A stretch of DNA of 16,732 nucleotides from Planctomycetaceae bacterium (GTDB lineage Bacteria > Planctomycetota > Planctomycetia > Isosphaerales > Isosphaeraceae): contig JAFANO010000607.1 in the NCBI GenBank assembly GCA_019232645.1, positions 1-16,732 of the forward strand. The letters are read 5' to 3'. The position numbers were made by a program, and so were the translations under genes. Position 1 is the stretch's first letter. Every line of letters begins with the position of its first letter. Below are positions 1 to 6,830 of the stretch, one piece after another. The notes beneath the pieces are model-generated. The model was given only the letters and a program-made list of their open reading frames with translations. It made no database searches and was not told the DNA's origin.

Positions 1-2661
1 GGCGCGTCGGCCGTGGCGATCGACCACCGCGTCGACCTCTACGCGCTGGGGGTCGTCCTGTTCCAGGCCCTGGGCGGGCAGCCGTTCCCGCCCCGGGGCG
101 CGTCGACGGCCGAGCGGCTGCGCGACGCGATCGCGCAGCGCCGGGCCGGCGCGCCGAGGCTCCGCGACGCCTGCCCGGGGGCGTCGCCCGCGCTGGAGGC
201 GGTCGTGCGCAAGTGCTTGGCGCCGGAGCGCGACGACCGCTATGCCAGCGCCGCCGACCTGGCCGTCGACCTCCAGGCGGTCGCCGACGGCGGCCCGCTC
301 CGCTTCGCCCTCGAGCCGCTGCCCAGCCGGGCCTCCCGGACGCTCCGGCGGAACGCCAGGAGCATCACCGCGGCCCTGATCGTCGTCCTGGTGGCGACCG
401 TCGCCGTCGCGGCCTGGCTCCGGGGCCAGTCCGAGCGACTCCACCAAGAGCAGGATGCCCACCACCGGTTCTGGTTGGCCGAGCACTCCGAGCAGGACGG
501 CCAGTACGCGGCGGCCGCCGCCCAGTTCACTGCCGCCGCCGACCTGGTTCGCGGCCGTCGCGACCTCCGCGCGTTCCACGATGAGGCGATGCGGAGGCAG
601 CTCCTCGCCCTTCGGACGCACGCCGCGCGGGACCAGGTCGACGCGCTGCTCCGCCACGGCGATGCCTTGCGGTTCGGCCTGATGGGGCTGGGCGAAGACC
701 CGGCCGAGGCGTCGCGCGAGCTGGAAGCGGCGCTGCGGCCCTTCGACGTGCTCGACGACCCCGGCTGGGACCGTCGCCCCGAATGGCAATTGCTCGACCC
801 GGGCCGCCGGAAGCAACTGCGCGACGAGGTCAACGACCTGCTCTTCCTCTGGATCGTGGCCTCGGATCGGCCCGGCGATCCGGTGTCGTCGCTGCGCGCC
901 GTCGCGCTCTGCGACCGGGCGTCGACGTTCGCCGAGCCCCGAGGTCCCTGGCGGGCCTTGCGGGCGCGTCATGCCGCCTCGACGCGCACGGGGCCTCCCC
1001 CGCCCCCGGGGGAAGCCGACGACCCCGCGCGCGAGACCTCGGCCCGCGCGTGCTTCCAGAGGAGCCTGCTCTGCAAGCTCGCGGAGGACCGGGCCGGCGC
1101 CCTGGTCTGGCTGGAGCGCGCGGTCCAGCTCCATCCGGACGACCACTGGTACCAGTTCGCCCTGGCCTACCAGCACGACCTGGCCGATCACGTCGATCGG
1201 GCGCTGACCCATTACGAGGCGGCGCTGGCGCTGCGGCCCGCCAGCCCGTGGGCGCTGGCCAATCGCGCCCACCTCCTCTGGTCGCGGCGGGGGGCCTGGG
1301 GCCGGGCCCGCCGCGACCTGGAGCAGGCGCTGGAGCGGGTGGACGGGCGCCATGGCGTGCTGATCCGCCTCGAGTATGGCCTGGTCCTGCAGCGGCTGGG
1401 CGACTTCCGGGGCGCGCGCGCGGCCTACGCGCGGGTCCTCGCCCAGGGCCGCGAGACCCGGGTGGCCCGGATCGCCCGCCTGAACCTGGCGAAGCTCGAG
1501 GCCGACTCCGGGGCGCCCGGTCGGGCCCGGGCCGGCTACGACGCCCTCCTGGCGGAGGATCCCGGCGACCGTGACGCCCGGCTCGGGCGGGCCGTGCTGG
1601 CGCTCCGGCTCGGGCGGGCCGGAGCGGCCGAGGCCGACCTGACCTGGCTGCTCCGCGCGGCCCCCGGCGCCGCCGGGTGTGCCGAGGTGCTCGCCTACCG
1701 CGCCATGGCCCGGCTCCTGCGGGGCCACCCCGAGGAGGCCGAGGCCGACGCCGCCGAGGCGCTCCGCCTGGACCCCGGCCCGGGCCGGTCCCGGCCGGTG
1801 CTCCGGCTCTGGCGCCGCGCCGTGCTGGCCTCGGGCCGCGACCTCGACCTGCGCGACGCGTCCCCCGACGAGTTCGCCCTCTGGCCCGCCACGGGGCCGG
1901 CGCTCGAGGCCGACCTCCTCGCGGCCGCCGACCGGCTCCGCGACGCCGCCGAGGGCGCTGCCGCCGCCGACTCCCCGGCCGCGATGGCGGCCCTCCGAAT
2001 CCGCGCCGTGCTGCTGAGCGCCCTGGGCCGGCACGGGGAGGCGGAGGCCGAGGCGAGCCGGGCCGTGGCGCTAGCGCCGCTGTCGGCCCCCGCGTCCGAG
2101 ACCCGCGCCCGGGTCCGTCATCGTCGCGGTGACCGCCCCGGCGCCCTGGCCGACGTCGCCCAGGGCCTGGCCCTCGAGCCCGACGACGCCCGGCTCCGCG
2201 CGCTGGGCGCGTCCCTGGCGCTGGAGGCCGGCGACCCCGGGGCCGCCCTGGACGAGTGCGACCGGGCGTCCTCGGCCGGCGCCCCGGTCTCGGCGGGCCT
2301 CGAGGCCCTGCGGGCCCGCGCCCTGATGGCGCTGGGCCGCCCCGAGGCGGCGCTCGACGCCTGGTCCCGCGCCCTCGGCGACGACCCCGAGGACGCGCGT
2401 GCCCTGCTGGGACGGGCGCGGGCGTTCACCCAGCTCGGCCTGTGGGACCAGGCCCTGGCCGACCTCGAACGCGCCGCCGACGATGCCGGCGAGCGGTCCG
2501 GCCTGCTCGGGCGGATCGCCCTGGCGTACGGATCCTGCCTGATCGCCCGCCCGGCACGGGTCGACCGCGTGCTCGCCCTGGCCCGGCGCGCGGGCGCCGC
2601 CTGGCTCCGGGAGATCCGATCCGTCACGCGCGGGGCCTTCCTCGCCAGTCGAGGCGAGTGA
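1..2661 (+). CDS. Ser/Thr protein kinase with transmembrane helix and TPR tail (5' truncated)
   Basis: The reading frame is open from base 1, so the true start and most of the kinase domain lie upstream of the window. The first ~95 residues match the C-lobe of a bacterial Hanks-type kinase: DHRVDLYALGVVLFQALGG is subdomain IX (conserved D, then a small-G-V-x-L helix), and PERDDRY carries the conserved Arg of subdomain XI. A hydrophobic segment follows (about residues 118-136 counted from the GTG at base 13, ITAALIVVLVATVAVAAWL, bases ~361-420). The remaining ~740 residues are Ala/Leu/Arg-rich helical repeats with TPR character, for example around bases 1060-1300 and 2000-2500, probably on the outer side of the membrane. 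This kinase-TM-TPR layout is common in planctomycetes. Catalytic HRD and DFG motifs are outside the window, so activity cannot be judged. The stop TGA at 2659-2661 faces a convergent minus-strand gene across a repeat-bearing gap. Confidence 0.88.
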   Translation, partial: GASAVAIDHRVDLYALGVVLFQALGGQPFPPRGASTAERLRDAIAQRRAGAPRLRDACPGASPALEAVVRKCLAPERDDRYASAADLAVDLQAVADGGPLRFALEPLPSRASRTLRRNARSITAALIVVLVATVAVAAWLRGQSERLHQEQDAHHRFWLAEHSEQDGQYAAAAAQFTAAADLVRGRRDLRAFHDEAMRRQLLALRTHAARDQVDALLRHGDALRFGLMGLGEDPAEASRELEAALRPFDVLDDPGWDRRPEWQLLDPGRRKQLRDEVNDLLFLWIVASDRPGDPVSSLRAVALCDRASTFAEPRGPWRALRARHAASTRTGPPPPPGEADDPARETSARACFQRSLLCKLAEDRAGALVWLERAVQLHPDDHWYQFALAYQHDLADHVDRALTHYEAALALRPASPWALANRAHLLWSRRGAWGRARRDLEQALERVDGRHGVLIRLEYGLVLQRLGDFRGARAAYARVLAQGRETRVARIARLNLAKLEADSGAPGRARAGYDALLAEDPGDRDARLGRAVLALRLGRAGAAEADLTWLLRAAPGAAGCAEVLAYRAMARLLRGHPEEAEADAAEALRLDPGPGRSRPVLRLWRRAVLASGRDLDLRDASPDEFALWPATGPALEADLLAAADRLRDAAEGAAAADSPAAMAALRIRAVLLSALGRHGEAEAEASRAVALAPLSAPASETRARVRHRRGDRPGALADVAQGLALEPDDARLRALGASLALEAGDPGAALDECDRASSAGAPVSAGLEALRARALMALGRPEAALDAWSRALGDDPEDARALLGRARAFTQLGLWDQALADLERAADDAGERSGLLGRIALAYGSCLIARPARVDRVLALARRAGAAWLREIRSVTRGAFLASRGE

Positions 2662-2923
2662 TCGAACCGGGCCGATTATGTTCAATTCGAGATTTCAGAT
2701 TCGAGATTTCAGATTCGAGATTATCAATTAACAACGGCCCGACGAACGGCGAGAATGCCGATTTTTAGAAGAGACTGCAGCATTTTTCCTGGAACTCGTT
2801 TTCGTCAGATTTTGCACAAGTGCAGAAATGTCAAAATATTACGACATCTCGATTTTCATCAGGTTTCTAGCGATGCGTCGGCTCGTTGTAAAATTTTGAA
2901 TCTGAGATTTCAAATTTCGAATC
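2662..2923. other. AT-rich convergent intergenic region
   Basis: This gap separates two convergent genes and is clearly AT-richer than its flanks. It holds two repeat islands of the GATTCGAG type near its ends, described separately, and about 160 bp of unrecognised AT-rich sequence between them. An 80-codon open frame crosses it (2755-2997) but it has no family resemblance and runs into the opposing gene, so I do not call it. No classic hairpin plus T-run terminator was seen. Confidence 0.6.
2682..2728. repeat. Tandem 14-bp repeat, GATTCGAG family
   Basis: The unit ATTCGAGATTTCAG is present twice exactly (2685-2698, 2699-2712) and a third partial copy follows (2713-2722). It starts 24 bp after the kinase stop codon. 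The core word GATTCGAG (2698-2705, 2712-2719) also occurs in the islands at 10552-10787 and 13489-13533. Confidence 0.9.
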
Positions 2924-2930
2924 TCAATTA
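2890..2930. repeat. Second GATTCGAG-type island, partly inverted
   Basis: The stretch contains GAATCTGAGATTTCAAATTT followed by TCGAATCTCAATTA. It is related to the 2682-2728 island and partly in inverted orientation (TCGAATCTC against GATTCGA). It overlaps the last codons and the TGA stop of the minus-strand gene at 2924-4801, so the repeat helps define that protein's C-terminus. Confidence 0.65.
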
Positions 2931-4801
2931 CGCGTCCGTCGGCCCCGGTCCCCGCAGTCCTGCACCACTGGGACAAGGTCCAGGCACAGGCCCTTGACGA
3001 TCATCGCCGACGACAGGCTCAGGCCGGCGAGGATCAGGGTCCGGCTGCCCGGTCTCATCCTCGGACGACTCGCCGTGCTCCAGGTCTCCGCCCCAGTCGG
3101 CGGACGGGCGGACGGGGGCGGCGCGGGGCGCGTGCCCATGACGTCCGGTCCCTGCGGGACGGCCGCGCCGCCAGACACGGGCGTGACTGCGGGGAGATCG
3201 ACCAGCGTCGGGGGGACGGTGAGGCGCGACTCGCCCCCCTCCCGCGGCAGCAACCCTCGCGCGACCGGCGCGGGCTCGGGAGCGGACGCCGACGCGACTG
3301 CCCCGGTGACGGGCTCGTCCCCCGGTGCCTCGCCGCTCGAGGGCTCGAGGGCCCGATCACGTCTCACGGCCCGCTCGGGCACCGGGATGCCGGACCGCAC
3401 GAGGTCGGGGATCCCCTTCGCGTTCGTGTAGGAGGGTCCGGGGGGGAGGTCGAGCAGGGGGAGGTCGACGACGACGGACTCGCGGCGCCGGGATTCCGGC
3501 ACGGGCCCGTCGTCGGCAAGGATCCCAACGGCCGGGGGAGGCGCTGCCACGGGCAGGGGCAGGGGCAAGGACGTCGGGATGGTGGTCGTTCCGGCGGGGC
3601 TCATGCCGACGATGGAAACGAGCCCGTCTTCGGGATGCGAACTTGTCGGCGGGACCTGACCCTGGCCAGTGTGGCTGCCGTGGCCGCCCCCACCCCCGCT
3701 GTCCGAAGTCGACGATAAGGGAGGCGAGGGAGATGGCGCCAATGAGACGGGCCCACTCGAATTGTTGATACCCTCGGGCCAGGGGTGCGTCAGCGAGGAA
3801 ACGATCATCCCTAATGGGAGGCCGACGCTCTGGGGCGGGACGCCGGACGTCCCGGAGTTGGTAACGCCTCCAGCGTTGGTGGCGGGGGTGGACGAAGTGA
3901 GGGAGGAGAGACGTGTGACCTGGAGGTGGAACACGCTCGGGGCCGGCGCCGTCTCCCCGGTCTGGGTAACCTGAGCGGAGACCCCCACGTATATGGACTG
4001 GCCCGCGAACGGGTCCACGCCCGTGACGCTCAGGCTCGTGTCGGTCGAGACGGGCTGGTCGAGGAGGACACGGCCCGAGGTGTCGGTCAGCCAGACCTGG
4101 TCGGAGACCGGAGCCAGGGTCGAATCCGACGTCGGGACCGATCCCCAGGCTAGGTTGATCTCGAGGCCGACCGCGTCCGGCGTGAGGGTGGCGCGATACA
4201 TCTGGATCGCGTCGCCGGGGGGGACAACGCCGTCGACCTGGGTCTCGCTGATGTCCGGCAGGCTCTGCACCCCGGAGGGGAGGTCGAGGGCCACACCCGG
4301 GGACGTCCCACTCTGGGACACCGAGACGGTCACCGCGACCGGCCCCGACGCCGCCGAGGACGTCCCACCCGAGGGCGACACGACCGACACCGGCGCGGCC
4401 GAGGACGTCCCACCCGAGGGGGACGCGACCGACACGGCCTGGGACGTCCCACTCTGGGACACCGAGACGGTCACCGCGACCGGCCCCGACGCCGCCGAGG
4501 ACGTCCCTTGCCCCATCGTCGACACCCAAGCCGTCACGGGCAGCGCGGGAGCGGTCGCGCCGGGCGTCGGAGTGGTCAGGAGAAGGCGAGGTTCGAGGGC
4601 CTCCAGCCGGAGCGACGACCGGCGCGCCGCCACCCGACCGAGGATTCCGTTCCGGCGCGATCGCTCGCGCGGGATTCGCCTGCTTGGCATGGCCATCGTT
4701 GAGCCGGGTCCCAGGTCCTTGGTTCGCTCCCCCGAAGAGTCGTCACCGATCGGGCCGGGGTCGCGCGGGCCATCCCACCCCCCGGCCGGATCACCGGCCA
4801 T
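2924..4801 (-). CDS. Exported LEPR-xLL motif protein, Ser/Thr/Pro-rich
   Basis: The 625-residue product carries LRLEALEPRLLL (LEPRLLL at residues 69-75) after an Arg-rich stretch (residues 41-65). This is the LEPR-xLL motif found near the N-terminus of many large exported proteins of planctomycetes. Residues ~95-170 are Ser/Val/Gly-rich repeats with two identical copies of a 22-residue block (99-120, 146-167). Residues ~185-295 look like a beta-sandwich, perhaps PPC-like (inference). The rest is low-complexity Pro/Ser/Gly, including a GGGGGHG run, and a hydrophobic segment near the end (about 588-607) could anchor the C-terminus. The ATG at 4801 has GAGGTGG 6 nt upstream; the internal ATG at 4696 would place the motif nearer the N-terminus and is the main alternative. 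No enzyme motif was recognised and its function is unknown. It converges on the kinase gene. Confidence 0.78.
   Translation of the reverse strand: MAGDPAGGWDGPRDPGPIGDDSSGERTKDLGPGSTMAMPSRRIPRERSRRNGILGRVAARRSSLRLEALEPRLLLTTPTPGATAPALPVTAWVSTMGQGTSSAASGPVAVTVSVSQSGTSQAVSVASPSGGTSSAAPVSVVSPSGGTSSAASGPVAVTVSVSQSGTSPGVALDLPSGVQSLPDISETQVDGVVPPGDAIQMYRATLTPDAVGLEINLAWGSVPTSDSTLAPVSDQVWLTDTSGRVLLDQPVSTDTSLSVTGVDPFAGQSIYVGVSAQVTQTGETAPAPSVFHLQVTRLSSLTSSTPATNAGGVTNSGTSGVPPQSVGLPLGMIVSSLTHPWPEGINNSSGPVSLAPSPSPPLSSTSDSGGGGGHGSHTGQGQVPPTSSHPEDGLVSIVGMSPAGTTTIPTSLPLPLPVAAPPPAVGILADDGPVPESRRRESVVVDLPLLDLPPGPSYTNAKGIPDLVRSGIPVPERAVRRDRALEPSSGEAPGDEPVTGAVASASAPEPAPVARGLLPREGGESRLTVPPTLVDLPAVTPVSGGAAVPQGPDVMGTRPAPPPSARPPTGAETWSTASRPRMRPGSRTLILAGLSLSSAMIVKGLCLDLVPVVQDCGDRGRRTRN
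4301..4507. repeat. Perfect 66-bp direct repeat inside the LEPR-xLL gene
   Basis: Bases 4301-4366 and 4442-4507 are identical over 66 bp (offset 141 bp = 47 codons, frame kept). Between them two more partial units share the GAGGACGTCCCACCCGAGGG word. The array encodes GTSSAASGPVAVTVSVSQSG twice. Exact identity at synonymous positions points to recent duplication or gene conversion. Confidence 0.93.
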
Positions 4802-5047
4802 CCGACGCCACCTCGCCCGTCAAGATGCTATGCTCTCCTGATCTTTCTTCGAATTCCGGCGACCTCATCGGACATCTTTCTCCCGATCCGATCCCGAGGA
4901 GCGTCTCGGGTGACCGGATCGCGCGCAACGAAACCACGCCCAAAACCGGAAGAATCCGCCGTCTGAACTGAGAATGATCAATAATGGGGAGGCCCCTTGT
5001 CAAGACCTCTGTCATGTGAGCGAGAATTCGGATCTCATCGTTTTTCA

Positions 5048-5075
5048 ATTATGCTTATGATCGAATGCATTGCAA
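5048..5075 (-). promoter_or_regulatory. Candidate promoter for the LEPR-xLL gene
   Basis: On the minus strand, TTGCAA (5070-5075) is followed after 16 bp by CATAAT (5048-5053). These match the sigma70 -35 and -10 consensus at 4/6 and 5/6, in the AT-richer part of the gap. It would give a leader of about 240 nt before the ATG at 4801. Planctomycete promoters are poorly defined, so this rests on consensus alone. Confidence 0.33.
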
Positions 5076-5387
5076 AAACGGTTACACGATCGCGCTGACT
5101 TCGGTCAGAGGAGTGCTCTCCCCTTTGATCACCCGGGCAGATCCTTGCGCTGGGGATCGTCGCGATGGTGCGCGCTGGTTTGTCTCGCTGGTTCACGCCA
5201 CGCAGGCCGCGGCGTGGAGAATGCTCCGGTCTTGAGTCCGTGGCCCTTGAGGATCATGGTGGCGAGGCGTTCCGCCGTCCTCGGCCTTGCAGGATTTTGG
5301 GCCCTGTTTGTGCGATGACGGGCGCCCTCCTGCTCCGACGGAAGGTTTTGAACGGCGGCAACCACCCGGGTTTTTCGATGTGCGCAA

Positions 5388-5484
5388 GCGGCGGGATGAG
5401 TGCGCGATCTCAACGGCTTGAGGCCCCTCGCCCCTCGCCCCTCTCTCAGCGGCGGGGTGAGTGCGCGATCCCAACAACGTGAGG
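5388..5484. repeat. 36-bp imperfect direct repeat pair
   Basis: Bases 5388-5423 and 5449-5484 match at 31 of 36 positions, both starting GCGGCGGG and containing GAGTGCGCGATC. The 25 bp between them is a C-rich run with CCCCTCG units. This looks like non-coding repeat debris. Confidence 0.75.
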
Positions 5485-5570
5485 ACCATCCCGGGCATGA
5501 AGATCGGCACGATTCAAGCGTTGGCGTGCGTGGGGCTGGGCAGGTTGCTCGGCCCCGTCGCCCCGACCGC

Positions 5571-6374
5571 TCAACGGCCGTAGACCATCGAGGCCGGCAG
5601 TTCGGTGACCTGCTGGTTTGGCGGATCGTAGGAGAGGGAGGCATGGTTCTCGCGCCTCCTCCGCTCCCACGCCTCGCGCCGCCAGCGGCCCAAGGCGGTC
5701 AGGCCGAGCGTGTGCCCCAGGATGTTCGGCGAGCGGGAGGGCGGACCGGTGACCGCCGTGGTTGGCGGGGGGAGCTGCGGCGTCATCGAGCCATTCCTCA
5801 AGGCGTCATTGGTCATCCCGCCAGAGGGGCCTTCACGAGCCGCCGGGCGCGCGGCGGTCGGCGGGGCCATCCTCGAGTAGTCGGCCTGCACGACGCCGAT
5901 CGGGGTCGGCTGGGCCGTCGGGGCCATCGGCCCCGAGACCGCGTATCCGGGGGCGGACGCGGCGGCCACAACCGCAGATCCGGGTGGGTTTCCGGCCGTG
6001 GCGGCCGGCGCCGGGCCCGAGGGCCGCGCCGAGATCGGGGGCATCGCCGCGGTCATGGCCGAGGCCGCGACCGGGGCCGAGGCGGCGGCCCTCGCCGCTT
6101 CCTCACAGCGCGGGCACGGCTCGCTCTGCATCACGACGCCCCTCGGGGTCGCCGGGGGCGGCGGGACCTGGATGCCCTGCGCCAGGAGCTCCGCCCGCTG
6201 ACAATCGGGGCAGAGATGGCGCTTGCGGAACAGGCCCGCCCGGTAGGAATGGACGGAGGACATCGTTGCGTTCGCCTGCGGCGGGGTCGAGTCGGGCGGG
6301 TCGGCCCAGAGGTGGGGCGGGGCGGCCAGGGCCAGACCGGGCAGGACCAGGCCAATCCGAGCGAGTCGGCTCAT
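5571..6374 (-). CDS. Small secreted Ala/Pro-rich protein with CPDC and CPRC cysteine pairs
   Basis: The 267-residue product starts at the ATG at 6374, chosen because AAAGGAG lies 6 nt upstream and the N-terminus is then a good Sec signal peptide (MSRLARIGLVLPGLALAAPP, likely cleaved near residues 18-24). The open frame extends further upstream, but that part crosses a large inverted repeat. Two CxxC pairs, CPDC (55-58) and CPRC (87-90), are 28 residues apart and suggest a small zinc-ribbon-like site or two disulphides. Residues ~95-215 are low-complexity Ala/Pro/Gly. The C-terminal ~50 residues are basic then polar (RWRREAWERRRRENHASLSY). I do not recognise the family; CxxC pairs in an exported protein could also bind haem only if CxxCH, which is not the case here. 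It is transcribed divergently from fusA. Confidence 0.72.
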   Translation of the reverse strand: MSRLARIGLVLPGLALAAPPHLWADPPDSTPPQANATMSSVHSYRAGLFRKRHLCPDCQRAELLAQGIQVPPPPATPRGVVMQSEPCPRCEEAARAAASAPVAASAMTAAMPPISARPSGPAPAATAGNPPGSAVVAAASAPGYAVSGPMAPTAQPTPIGVVQADYSRMAPPTAARPAAREGPSGGMTNDALRNGSMTPQLPPPTTAVTGPPSRSPNILGHTLGLTALGRWRREAWERRRRENHASLSYDPPNQQVTELPASMVYGR

Positions 6375-6830
6375 TGGGAACTCCTTTCCCAGGGTCGAAC
6401 CGAGTTCCCGGGGGAACGTCGGGACGGGAACGGGATATCGACGGGTCGGCTGAGGAATCCTGCCGGGGCCCGCCCTCGACCGGCCGACCCGAGAGTCGGC
6501 CGGTCGAGGGCGGGCCCCGGACACGGCTCCTCCAATTCCTTTCCCAAGATCGGCTTCGTGGATGTGACGCCTTGTGAAAAACCGCCCGGATCGGTGTCAT
6601 GCACCCACTCGGACCGGGCCACCTCGCTGCGGCGGGCCGGGTCCGCTGATCGGATAGGGGGCGGTGCCACCATACCGAGGCAGGGATCCGGTTTTGACGC
6701 CGACGCGATCGCGCGGGCGTGCTGGAGACCGCGTGCGACTCGCGCTGTGCGCCGCCGCGCGCGGCGTTAAGCTGGAAAGGAATGTCCCGCGACCCGGCCC
6801 CCGGCCGACGTCCCCCTTTGACCGCCTCGG
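6375..6830. other. Divergent intergenic region before fusA
   Basis: These 456 bp separate the minus-strand secreted-protein gene from fusA. They hold a perfect 26-bp inverted repeat (6463-6520) and a second imperfect copy of the Shine-Dalgarno region of the minus-strand gene (6534-6552, 16/19 matches to 6379-6397). Promoters for both directions are expected here, but I found no convincing -35/-10 pair. Confidence 0.55.
6463..6520. repeat. Perfect 26-bp inverted repeat with 6-nt loop
   Basis: Arm 6463-6488 is the exact reverse complement of arm 6495-6520, with CCGAGA between them. The arms read CCGGGGCCCGCCC then TCGACCGGCCGAC. There is no T-run on either side, so it is not a classic terminator. 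It sits about 90 bp upstream of the minus-strand start codon at 6374 and 310 bp before fusA. Confidence 0.95.

Larger units (their letters stand above)
4802..5570. other. 769-bp region without a convincing gene
   Basis: The region lies between two minus-strand genes. Open frames of 80-170 codons exist on both strands, but they overlap one another and have compositions typical of random GC-rich DNA, with no family resemblance. The part at ~4960-5100 is AT-richer and carries a candidate minus-strand promoter. Small inverted repeats are CCCGAG/CTCGGG at 4893-4910 and CTGAC-TTCG-GTCAG at 5095-5108; the latter is a UUCG tetraloop if transcribed on +. A direct repeat pair is at 5388-5484. A decayed gene cannot be excluded. 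Confidence 0.5.

Noticed and set aside
2755..2997. 80-codon plus-strand frame in the convergent gap
   Set aside because: It runs through repeat sequence into the opposing gene, with no family resemblance and no ribosome-binding site seen.
3357..4529. 390-codon minus-strand frame overlapping the LEPR-xLL gene
   Set aside because: It is a shifted frame of the same strand and region; only the 2924-4801 frame has the LEPR-xLL motif, a ribosome-binding site and a plausible N-terminus.
4998..5003. TTGACA on the minus strand as a -35 box
   Set aside because: No -10 better than 3/6 lies 15-18 bp downstream; the TTGCAA/CATAAT pair at 5048-5075 is better.
5129..5644. Overlapping 80-170-codon frames on both strands in the 4802-5570 gap
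   Set aside because: They overlap each other, lack convincing starts and show no recognisable family; some run into the opposing secreted-protein gene or across the direct repeats.
6569..6597. TTGTGA-17-TGTCAT as a fusA promoter
   Set aside because: Both boxes match only 4/6 and the predicted leader would exceed 220 nt; the support is too weak to list.
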